This document shows, in pieces, positions 1 to 5,637 of a DNA stretch of 5,637 nucleotides (position 1 is its first letter; each line of letters begins with the position of its first letter). The notes under the pieces are model-generated. The model saw only the letters and a program-made list of their open reading frames with translations. It was not told where the DNA came from and did no database searches. This DNA comes from Patescibacteria group bacterium. GTDB taxonomy: Bacteria; Patescibacteriota; UBA1384. The DNA lies in assembly GCA_017992655.1 (NCBI GenBank), contig JAGOOF010000032.1:1-5637 (forward strand), given 5' to 3'. Both the position numbers and the translations under genes were made by a program.

Positions 1-1389
1 TTGCATATGTACGCAATTGGAAAAACAGGAACAGGTAAATCCACCCTACTTGAAAATATGATTATCGACGATGTGCGCAAGGTTAGGGGAGTGGCTGTTG
101 TTGATCCCCATGGTGACTTAATAAAAAAAGTATTAAATTTTATCCCGGAAGAACGAATAGACGATGTCGTTGTTTTTAGCCCCGCCGATAGAAATTTTCC
201 TGTAGGTTTTAACGTGCTGGAAAGTGTTGATCCTGATCTTAAAAACATTGTCGCTTCGGGCGTGGTGGGTATTTTTAAGAAGATTTTTGGGGAGAGCTGG
301 GGACCACGTCTTGAATATATTTTACGCAATACAATTCTCGCGCTTCTCGATTATCCAAACGCTACGCTCCTTGGCATTTTGAGAGTGCTAAACGATCAGA
401 ATTACCGTATAAAGGTGATTGAGAAAATCCAGGACCCCGTAATTCGCGATTTCTTTATTAATGAATATGAAAAATATGATCAAAAGTTTCGCACCGAGGC
501 AATTGCGCCAATTCAAAATAAGGTGGGGCAGTTTTTGTCGAGTAGTACAATAAGAAATATTGTCGGTCAGGTGAAGAGCAGTTTCTCCCTCGAAGAGATA
601 ATGAACAACAAGAAGATTTTACTTTTAGACTTGTCGATAGGCAAAATAGGAGAGGATAACTCCGCTTTGCTTGGCAGTATTATGATTACTAAAATGCAAT
701 TAGCAGCAATGGGGAGGGCAAATATGCTTCCCGAAGACAGGGTGCCTTTTTATTTATATGTCGATGAGTTCCAGAATTTTGCTACCGATTCTTTTGCCGT
801 TATTTTATCGGAGGCGAGAAAGTACAAGTTAAACCTTATAATGACGAATCAGTATATTGCACAAATGCCAGAAACAGTTGCCCATGCAGTTTTCGGCAAC
901 ATTGGGACACTAATTTCCTTTAGAGTAGGCGCGGGTGATGCCTCGGGCATGGGCGGGGGAGACAGCGCGGGCTTAGCACAAGAATTCGATCCGGTATTTA
1001 CAGCAAGTGATTTAATTAATTTAGACAATTACCATATTTACTTAAAAATGGCAGTTGATGGTGTAACAACAACTCCGTTTTCTGCCAGAACATTACCACC
1101 GGCGGAAAACCCCGAGGGCAATGCCGATCGTGTTGTCGCTCTATCTAGGCAGAAATACGGTCGTCCAATAAAGCAAGCAGAGGAAGATATTCAGCAATCG
1201 GCAGAGTTTGATACATCCGATGACTATACGCAACAATTTTTAGAAAGACATAGTGCCAAACAAGAGAAAGCAAAGAATGTTGTTGACTTAGGTGGAAAAA
1301 AATATCGTAAGATTATCGACGCAAAAAATGAGAAGTGGTACTACCAAGTGAACGATAGTGTCGCCGATGTGAACGATGTGAGTGTATAA
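1..1389 (+). CDS. VirD4/TraG-like type IV coupling ATPase (HerA/FtsK superfamily), 5'-partial
   Basis: Predicted DNA-pumping or coupling ATPase of the VirD4/TraG/TraD type, which in known systems sits at the inner membrane and feeds DNA or protein into a type IV secretion channel. Visible, counting from the window edge: Walker A GKTGTGKST at residues 7-15, VDPHGDL at 34-40, Walker B FYLYVDEFQNF at 250-260 with the catalytic DE pair, and MTNQY at 281-285, the usual sensor-like motif after Walker B. The stretch from about 250 to 365 resembles the TraM-recognition/TraG C-terminal region. After about residue 385 comes a charged, probably flexible tail ending in a short K/Y/W-rich segment that I do not recognise. 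The frame is open at base 1 and Walker A lies almost at the edge, so the N-terminus (any membrane segments and upstream domain) is outside; the TTG at base 1 is not taken as the start. It ends with TAA. No relaxase, VirB4 or pilus gene is visible, so its partners are unknown. It could instead serve a competence/pilus-like machine or a HerA-type role. Confidence 0.88.
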   Translation: MHMYAIGKTGTGKSTLLENMIIDDVRKVRGVAVVDPHGDLIKKVLNFIPEERIDDVVVFSPADRNFPVGFNVLESVDPDLKNIVASGVVGIFKKIFGESWGPRLEYILRNTILALLDYPNATLLGILRVLNDQNYRIKVIEKIQDPVIRDFFINEYEKYDQKFRTEAIAPIQNKVGQFLSSSTIRNIVGQVKSSFSLEEIMNNKKILLLDLSIGKIGEDNSALLGSIMITKMQLAAMGRANMLPEDRVPFYLYVDEFQNFATDSFAVILSEARKYKLNLIMTNQYIAQMPETVAHAVFGNIGTLISFRVGAGDASGMGGGDSAGLAQEFDPVFTASDLINLDNYHIYLKMAVDGVTTTPFSARTLPPAENPEGNADRVVALSRQKYGRPIKQAEEDIQQSAEFDTSDDYTQQFLERHSAKQEKAKNVVDLGGKKYRKIIDAKNEKWYYQVNDSVADVNDVSV

Positions 1390-1460
1390 AGTCCTTATAA
1401 TATTGCCTGTATAGAGCTATTAATAGATTATCTTTCGTAATAGATTAAGCGCTGCGTTCT

Positions 1461-1482
1461 ATAATATTATGGTTTGCAAACC
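1461..1482. repeat. two abutting perfect palindromes (10 bp and 12 bp)
   Basis: ATAATATTAT (1461-1470) and GGTTTGCAAACC (1471-1482) are each identical to their reverse complement and adjoin without a gap. The second ends one base before the 28-bp dif-like site. Perfect palindromes of 12 bp can bind dimeric proteins. The AT-only one alone would be unremarkable in this composition. Function unknown; an accessory protein site beside the recombination-like repeat is one possibility. Confidence 0.6.
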
Positions 1483-1483
1483 C

Positions 1484-1511
1484 GCGTCGCACAATATAAC
1501 TTGTGCGACAT
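1484..1511. repeat. dif-like / Xer-type inverted repeat (candidate recombination site)
   Basis: Left arm GCGTCGCACAA (1484-1494), spacer TATAAC (1495-1500), right arm TTGTGCGACAT (1501-1511). The inner 9 bp of each arm are exact inverted repeats. Known dif sites have two 11-bp XerC/XerD arms around a 6-bp centre. Against E. coli dif the left arm matches 7 of 11 positions (sharing the CGCA..AA core) and the right arm 7 of 11 (TT.TG..A.AT). It lies where + and - strand gene groups converge, the arrangement expected near a replication terminus. Alternatives are an integrase core site, a dimeric regulator site, or a transcript hairpin. A simple terminator is less likely because no T-run follows on either strand. 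The geometry is seen directly; the function is inferred. Confidence 0.45.
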
Positions 1512-1607
1512 TATTAGATTGGTTGTTTAGTGAATAAAATCTTCTGTCTTGGTGAGTGTCTGTCCGTAACTATTTTATTTAAGAATTATTTTTAAAATTA
1601 ATTTAGT

Positions 1608-1635
1608 AAAGGGGACTAAGAAAATTCTTAGCTTT
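1608..1635. repeat. bulged AT-rich hairpin
   Basis: CTAAG (1616-1620) pairs with CTTAG (1627-1631) around AAAATT. Beyond a 4-base GGGA bulge, AAAG (1608-1611) pairs with CTTT (1632-1635). The AATTCTTA at 1623-1630 could instead pair with TAAGAATT at 1580-1587, giving a mutually exclusive longer-range stem. Both are weak and AT-rich, no downstream gene on either strand would obviously be controlled, and chance is a fair explanation. Confidence 0.25.
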
Positions 1636-1730
1636 CACCCAAACATCTTTAATGTGCAAATATTTATTTAAACAGTAATTCGTAAAGTATAATCTACGTT
1701 TTATTTTCTGCCTTATAATAATTAAATTAT

Positions 1731-1747
1731 CAACGCAAAAAACGTTG
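1731..1747. repeat. small hairpin with A-rich loop
   Basis: CAACG (1731-1735) and CGTTG (1743-1747) form a 5-bp stem around a 7-base loop. Read on the - strand it lies about 100 bases beyond the likely secF terminator. It lacks a proper T-run next to the stem and may be chance. Confidence 0.2.
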
Positions 1748-1838
1748 CTTAAAAAAGTAAATTAACGGCCGTGAACCCACCCCGCCAATAAAAAATCGCT
1801 TAAATCGCAATCTAGGGGCATTAAACCTGTTAAGACAC

Positions 1839-1875
1839 AAAAAAGTGAGCTTCGATGCTCGTTAAAGCCTTTTTT
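1839..1875 (-). terminator. probable intrinsic terminator after secF, possibly bidirectional
   Basis: On the - strand, beginning about 15 bases after the secF stop, GAGC (1860-1857) and GCTC (1850-1847) form a 4-bp stem with a 6-base loop. It is followed after two bases by six Ts (1844-1839) and preceded by an A-run. AAAAAAG and CTTTTTT can pair as an outer stem. The + strand also has six Ts (1870-1875) after the same stem, so it could stop transcription from both directions. The GC stem is short, so efficiency is uncertain, but placement directly after the last gene of the operon is right. Confidence 0.55.
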
Positions 1876-1890
1876 GTTACCGGAGAGGTT

Positions 1891-2826
1891 TTAGTTAGCT
1901 TTGCGGGCGGCTATTTTCTTTTCGTTGTGCTTGCCCCAGTCGGTGAGGATTGAGGCGGCAAGGAATATTGAGCTGTAAGTGCCAAATGTAATGCCGACAA
2001 GTAAAGTTAGGACAAAAGGTCTAATTGCTCCACCACCAATAGTAGTTAAAGCAAGCAAGACCAAAATAAGAGTTAAAGACGTATTAAGTGATCGTGCCAG
2101 AGTTTGATCGACGCTTCGCTCGACAATAGATTCGATTTTTTCTCCGCCGGGGTGGTGGAGAATATTTTCTCTGATCCTGTCAAAAACAACAATGGTGTCG
2201 TGAATAGAGTATCCAAGAACGGTAAGAATTGCAACTAAAAGGTAGCTGTTTGCCTCGAAGCCATAAAAATGATTCACAAAGCTAATAAAACCAAGCATTA
2301 CAATAATATCGTGAGTTACTGTAGCAACAGTGGTGAGCGACATTGACCAAGAGGTGAAGGGCTTTTGCACCTTACGAAAGGACCAGGCAATGTAAAGCAG
2401 AATGGCGATTAAGGCGACAATGGTAAGGGTAATGGCTCTTTTTGTTGTATCGGCGCCAAGAGAGGGGCCAACGACGCGAGATTGTTTTTTATAGACTTCT
2501 GATACTCCCCTGCTCTCGTCGCTGGTAATGTTTGTTTTTAAGGTTTCAACGATATTGTCAATTTCCCCTGTTTCTAGTACGCCTGCTTTCACTAAGACGG
2601 AATTCGAAGAGGTGTTCGAGACGGAAACATCTCCAATATCTAAGTCCTTAATTGCTTCACGGGCAATTTGTGCGGAAACGTCTTTATCGAAGCCTACCTC
2701 GACGAGTGTACCGCCCGTAAAATCGGTGCCGGGGTTAATACCCCAGAGAAAAAGCGCAATAGCGCTGGCGATTGTTAAGAGCACGGATAGTATATACCAA
2801 ACAAGTCTTCTTTTTACGATGTTCAT
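1891..2826 (-). CDS. secF: Protein translocase subunit SecF
   Basis: Partner of SecD in the SecDF membrane complex, which uses the proton gradient to help pull secreted proteins through SecYEG after SecA has pushed them. The length, 311 aa, is typical for an unfused SecF. Order: first membrane segment about residues 8-28; the SecF signature DFTGGT at 35-40; an external domain to about 118 ending in VGPSLG (119-124); then five membrane segments at roughly 130-148, 163-185, 194-208, 250-264 and 269-292. GYSIHDTIVVFDRIREN (205-221) is the highly conserved stretch: Asp210 corresponds by motif to E. coli SecF Asp213, and Arg245 in QTLARSLNTS to Arg247, both implicated in proton coupling. The ATG overlaps the secD TGA (ATGA, 2823-2826), implying translational coupling; an AAAAGGG tract about 8 bases upstream may serve as ribosome binding site. 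It is the last gene of the operon and ends with TAA. Confidence 0.97.
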   Translation of the reverse strand: MNIVKRRLVWYILSVLLTIASAIALFLWGINPGTDFTGGTLVEVGFDKDVSAQIAREAIKDLDIGDVSVSNTSSNSVLVKAGVLETGEIDNIVETLKTNITSDESRGVSEVYKKQSRVVGPSLGADTTKRAITLTIVALIAILLYIAWSFRKVQKPFTSWSMSLTTVATVTHDIIVMLGFISFVNHFYGFEANSYLLVAILTVLGYSIHDTIVVFDRIRENILHHPGGEKIESIVERSVDQTLARSLNTSLTLILVLLALTTIGGGAIRPFVLTLLVGITFGTYSSIFLAASILTDWGKHNEKKIAARKAN

Positions 2827-4079
2827 AATGTGACCCTTTTAATATTTTTGCCCCAAATTCTCATAAGCGTTCTTGTGAATGTAACCGAGGTAAAAAGACT
2901 AACGAAAATACCAATGGCAAGTGTTACCGCAAAACCTCTTACCATACCGGTTGTGCCATAATACAAGACAACGGCGGTAATAATGCTTGCCATATTGCTT
3001 GGCCAAATACTAGACCAGCTTCGTTGGAAGGACTCCTCTATGGCGTTGTGTGTTTCTTTGCCTTTTCTTAATTCTTCCTTGAAGCGCTCAAAAATGAGAA
3101 CGTTAGCATCTACCGCTGCTCCCACGGAAAAGATAAAGCCTGCAATACCGGCGAGTGTCATTGTTACAGGAACGAGTTTAAAGATCGCTATTGACAAAAT
3201 AAGATAAACAAAAAGAGCGATCGAGGCAAGCAGTCCTGCTTTACGATAGTAAATTATCATAAAGACAGCCACGAGTATTATACCCAGTATGCCGGCTAGC
3301 AAACTATCTTCAATTGACTCTTGCCCCAATGTGGCGCCAATATTATTTTCTGCAACCAACGTAATTGGTACAGGTAGGGCGCCAGCGTTTAAAAGGAGGG
3401 CAAGTTCTTTGGCATCCTCGATGTTGCCAATACCGGTGATGATAGCGTGCCCATCCTTAATTTCTGTTTGTACTGTGGGTGCGCTAATGATTTCGTCGTC
3501 TAGCTCGATTGCAAGTTGTTTTTGCAGGTTTTCCCTTGTTAGCTCAGCAAACTGCCTTGTTCCCTCTTCGTTAAAGGTGAGCTCTACAATGGGTTCTGCA
3601 CCGCTAAATCCTCCGGTCTGTGAGCCCTGGTTAAACGTTGCTTTTGCGCTTTTTAAGTTAGCGCCGGTAAGTTCGGTGGCAACAAAATTACCCTCTTCAT
3701 CGAGTTTCTTAAATACTAATTGCGCGGTTTGGCCAATGAGGTCTTTTGCCGTTGCTGTATCGCTAACACCGGGTAGTTCAACCATTACTCCCGGCTTATT
3801 ATCGATGTCGGTACCTTGGATAATCGCTTCCGCTACTCCCAGTTTATTTATTCTTTTTTCAATAACGTTGATTGCCTCTTGTTTCGCCTGTGCTGGAGTT
3901 GTTCCCTCTGTTGCGCTTAGGTCTAGGGTGTAGGTTAATTGCACACCGCCTTTTAGGTCGAGGCCGAGCTTCATATTTTCGCGCCCCGGCAATGATGGGG
4001 TGTTAGGCAGTACCAAAAAAATTGCTAAAGCGGTAAGAACTAAAACGGCAATCAGGGTCCATACAGATCGATTATTCAT
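2823..4079 (-). CDS. secD: Protein translocase subunit SecD
   Basis: Larger subunit of the SecDF complex that assists Sec-dependent export at the outer face of the cytoplasmic membrane. At 418 aa it belongs to the short SecD class; E. coli SecD is about 615 aa, with a longer external part. Order: membrane segment about residues 7-24; LGLDLKGG signature (38-45); external P1 domain with RINKLGV (76-82), ELPGV (101-105), GQTAQLVF (116-123) and the LLLNAGALPVPI motif (228-239); then five membrane segments, about 260-277, 282-300, 304-322, 360-375 and 380-403. VDANVLIFER (323-332) carries Asp324, equivalent by motif to E. coli SecD Asp519, a key proton-path residue. The start ATG (4079) lies inside the end of trxB (8-base overlap) and has GAAAGGA about 6 bases upstream, a good ribosome binding site. 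It overlaps secF by 4 bases. No yajC is seen here. Confidence 0.97.
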   Translation of the reverse strand: MNNRSVWTLIAVLVLTALAIFLVLPNTPSLPGRENMKLGLDLKGGVQLTYTLDLSATEGTTPAQAKQEAINVIEKRINKLGVAEAIIQGTDIDNKPGVMVELPGVSDTATAKDLIGQTAQLVFKKLDEEGNFVATELTGANLKSAKATFNQGSQTGGFSGAEPIVELTFNEEGTRQFAELTRENLQKQLAIELDDEIISAPTVQTEIKDGHAIITGIGNIEDAKELALLLNAGALPVPITLVAENNIGATLGQESIEDSLLAGILGIILVAVFMIIYYRKAGLLASIALFVYLILSIAIFKLVPVTMTLAGIAGFIFSVGAAVDANVLIFERFKEELRKGKETHNAIEESFQRSWSSIWPSNMASIITAVVLYYGTTGMVRGFAVTLAIGIFVSLFTSVTFTRTLMRIWGKNIKRVTL

Positions 4080-5013
4080 TACTTTCCTTTCTCGAACTTA
4101 AATACTCCCCTACTGCCATTGCCGCCTGCGCGCCCTCTCCGGCGGCAATGACTATTTGTTTCCCCCAAACATTGGTGGCGTCCCCAGCAGCAAATAATCC
4201 TGGGATACGGGTGGAGTTTTTTCTGTCAACCTCTATTTCATTCCACCGATTTAACTTTATCAGATTATTAAAGATTTTGGTATTAGGGACAGAGCCTATT
4301 TCGACAAATACACCATCTACTTTAATTTGTTGGCACTCCCCTGTTTCGCTATCGCGATATTCGATAGCAGTAACTCTGTTGCCATCGCCTATAATCTTTG
4401 TGGTGTGGGCATGTGGTACGATCGTAATTTGCTCACCGGGCTTTATTTTTTCTAGCGTTACTGCCTCCCCTGTTATTTTTTCGTGTATAGTAAGGGCGAA
4501 TATCTTTTTTGCATATTTTTTAAGCATATAGATTGCCTCTGTCGCAGAGTAGCCTCCACCAATCACGGCAACTGTTTTTTTGTTAAAAAAGGGCGAATCA
4601 CATGTTGCGCAATAGCTTACTCCCCTTCCCCCATATTCTTTTTCTCCTTCGACATTGAGTTTTTTAGGGTTTTTGCCTGTGGTGATAATAACGGTTTGCC
4701 CTTGAAAGCGTGCCTCTTCTTTGGTTACAACCGTGAAGCAATCGGTTGCTTTTAGAAAATGGCTAATTTCGTATTCTGGGCCAATGTTTGCTTTTACAGA
4801 CTTCTCGCTTAGTGCGTGGTCAAGCATACTCTGTGCTAATTCAACACCACTGGTCATACGAGTACCGGGATAGTTTGCGATCTCGCCGGAAACAGCTGTC
4901 TGACCACCAAGGTCTTTGGAGACAACAAGGGTTTTTAATCTGTTCCGCCCGGTGTAAATAGCGGCAGATAAACCTGCTGGTCCCGCGCCAATAATTAAAA
5001 CATCGTAAATCAT
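4072..5013 (-). CDS. trxB: Thioredoxin-disulfide reductase-like flavoprotein
   Basis: Low-molecular-weight thioredoxin reductase family: an FAD enzyme that passes electrons from a pyridine nucleotide through a CxxC pair to thioredoxin-like partners in the cytoplasm. From ATG 5013 it is 313 aa, the family's usual size. FAD-binding GAGPAG is at residues 9-14, GGQT at 36-39, the redox centre CATC at 135-138 followed by DSPFF, a second dinucleotide fold GGGYSA at 152-157, and the FAD-binding GDAT motif at 277-280. Oddity: the HRRxxxR motif that grips the NADPH 2'-phosphate is not seen in the expected place; residues 171-185 read IFALTIHEKITGEAV. The electron donor may therefore be NADH or something else. 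The frame stays open to a TTG at 5073, but that would overlap gap and add 20 residues before the FAD fold. ATG 5013 places the Rossmann strand right at the N-terminus as usual, although no clear Shine-Dalgarno precedes either start. It begins 31 bases after gap and overlaps secD by 8. Confidence 0.9.
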   Translation of the reverse strand: MIYDVLIIGAGPAGLSAAIYTGRNRLKTLVVSKDLGGQTAVSGEIANYPGTRMTSGVELAQSMLDHALSEKSVKANIGPEYEISHFLKATDCFTVVTKEEARFQGQTVIITTGKNPKKLNVEGEKEYGGRGVSYCATCDSPFFNKKTVAVIGGGYSATEAIYMLKKYAKKIFALTIHEKITGEAVTLEKIKPGEQITIVPHAHTTKIIGDGNRVTAIEYRDSETGECQQIKVDGVFVEIGSVPNTKIFNNLIKLNRWNEIEVDRKNSTRIPGLFAAGDATNVWGKQIVIAAGEGAQAAMAVGEYLSSRKESNE

Positions 5014-5044
5014 AAGAATATACTTGTAATTACTAGTGGCTGGT

Positions 5045-5637
5045 TTAACTATGCATAGCGAGAATTGTTTCAATCATACGGTTACTGTAACCCCATTCAT
5101 TATCGTACCACGCTATAACTTTAACAAAATCACCATCTACTACTTTTGTCAAACTTAAATCAACAATAGCAGAATGTGGGTTGCCGATAATATCACTCGA
5201 AACGAGGGCTTCCTCGGTGCAAGAGAGGATATTTTTGTAATGGGGAAGGGTGCTGGCGACCTTGAGTGTGTTATTGACCTCTTCTACAGTCGTTTTTTCC
5301 TTAACGAGCATTACAATATCAGAAATTGAACCGTTAATAACGGGGACACGGATAGCAATGCCGTCGAATTTATTCTCTAGGTTTGTGAGAACTTTTGTTG
5401 AGGCTTTCGCTGCTCCTGTGGTGGTCGGCACAATATTTGCCGCCGCCGCACGCGCTCTTCGTAAATCCTTGTGCCCACTATCTTGAATATTTTGATCGGC
5501 GGTATAAGCATGGACGGTGGTCATTAATGATTTTAGCACCGTAAACCTATCATCTATTACGGAAACAATTAGCGTGATACAGTTTGTTGTACAGGAGGCG
5601 CTAGAAATAATGCTTCCTTTTTTACAGTCTTTATTAT
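5045..5637 (-). CDS. gap: Glyceraldehyde-3-phosphate dehydrogenase, 5'-partial
   Basis: Glycolytic enzyme that oxidises glyceraldehyde 3-phosphate to 1,3-bisphosphoglycerate with NAD(P)+ in the cytoplasm. The visible 196 residues are the C-terminal 60% or so; the N-terminal NAD-binding part lies beyond the right edge. The frame runs open to the edge, so the GTG at 5539 is not the start: the codons upstream of it encode the active site ASCTTNC. The catalytic Cys is visible residue 15 (codon 5593-5591) and the catalytic His is residue 42 in TTVHAYT, the 27-residue spacing of E. coli Cys149-His176. Also seen are the S-loop region with HKDLRRARAA and PTTTGAAKA, the phosphate-binding Arg in RVPV, and the C-terminal WYDNEWGYSNRM. 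After the CTTNC motif this protein has ITLIV where most family members have a small residue then proline. It is the first visible gene of the gap-trxB-secD-secF cluster, and the promoter is off-window. It ends with TAA. Confidence 0.96.
   Translation of the reverse strand, partial: NKDCKKGSIISSASCTTNCITLIVSVIDDRFTVLKSLMTTVHAYTADQNIQDSGHKDLRRARAAAANIVPTTTGAAKASTKVLTNLENKFDGIAIRVPVINGSISDIVMLVKEKTTVEEVNNTLKVASTLPHYKNILSCTEEALVSSDIIGNPHSAIVDLSLTKVVDGDFVKVIAWYDNEWGYSNRMIETILAMHS

Larger units (their letters stand above)
1390..1890. other. AT-rich intergenic region between convergent genes
   Basis: About 500 bases without a convincing gene, unusual beside genes that overlap or lie 31 bases apart. 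It contains two adjacent perfect palindromes (1461-1482), a dif-like inverted repeat (1484-1511), a bulged hairpin (1608-1635), a small hairpin (1731-1747) and a probable bidirectional terminator (1839-1875). The longest ATG-started reading frames I noticed are about 20 codons. TATAAT-like hexamers occur at 1396, 1460, 1688 and 1714 but lack a matching -35 element, as expected by chance in such AT-rich DNA. No tRNA, tmRNA, RNase P RNA or 6S RNA signature was recognised. Confidence 0.75.

Noticed and set aside
1462..1469. TAATATTA resembling the rolling-circle nick site of single-stranded DNA viruses
   Set aside because: It matches only the AT core, has no flanking GC stem and no Rep gene is visible; such strings are common in AT-rich DNA.
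1471..1493. tRNA-like T-arm (GGTTTGCAAACC) as a remnant tRNA/att site
   Set aside because: No matching acceptor, D-arm or anticodon arm upstream, and the loop lacks the TTCGA pattern.
1469..1537. 22-codon ATG frame on the + strand across the dif-like repeat
   Set aside because: No ribosome binding site, no resemblance to a known peptide, and it runs through the inverted repeats.
1396..1719. TATAAT hexamers as promoters
   Set aside because: None has a convincing -35 at the proper spacing and no gene lies downstream on that strand.
1762..1821. 19-codon ATG frame on the - strand downstream of secF, with AGG a few bases upstream
   Set aside because: It lies beyond the probable terminator and is short enough to be chance; no conservation can be judged from one sequence.
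2528..4755. Several + strand open frames of 74-214 codons opposite secF, secD and trxB
   Set aside because: They are antisense to strongly recognisable genes, show no family motifs and have low-complexity, Ser-rich composition typical of shadow frames.
5014..5073. 20-residue N-terminal extension of trxB from a TTG codon
   Set aside because: It overlaps the end of gap, has no ribosome binding site, and places extra residues before the Rossmann strand that normally begins the protein.
5250..5486. + strand open frame of 78 codons opposite gap
   Set aside because: Antisense to the well-conserved GAPDH C-terminal region; no independent support.

Overview
The window carries five protein genes in two convergent groups, separated by a roughly 500-base AT-rich non-coding stretch. 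On the + strand (1-1389) is the C-terminal part of a VirD4/TraG-like, HerA/FtsK-superfamily ATPase whose N-terminus lies off the left edge. On the - strand, read from the right edge inwards, are gap (5' end off the right edge), trxB, secD and secF. These four look like one operon: 31 bases separate gap and trxB, trxB overlaps secD by 8 bases, and secD overlaps secF by 4 bases (ATGA).

Organism: a bacterium of moderate to low G+C with compact gene packing, the standard code (secD ends in TGA; the others end in TAA), and separate, short SecD (418 aa) and SecF (311 aa). A chromosomal orphan TraG/VirD4-like ATPase with no other conjugation gene in view, together with small core enzymes, fits Patescibacteria (Candidate Phyla Radiation). 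That placement is an inference from gene style, and no marker in the window proves it.

The - strand genes combine central glycolysis (GAPDH), thiol redox control (a thioredoxin-reductase-like flavoprotein) and the proton-driven SecDF helper of the Sec translocon. SecD and SecF act together as one membrane complex. The link to gap and trxB is probably shared transcription and not a shared pathway.

The most interesting part is the intergenic region at 1390-1890. It holds a perfect 9-bp inverted repeat around a 6-bp spacer (1486-1509). Read as 11+6+11 bp (1484-1511), it has the geometry of a Xer recombination site and matches 14 of 22 arm positions of E. coli dif. It sits where two gene groups converge, as is common near a replication terminus, and two perfect palindromes adjoin it directly on the left. 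Further right are weaker hairpins and a probable bidirectional terminator just after secF. I found no tRNA, rRNA, CRISPR array or insertion sequence.
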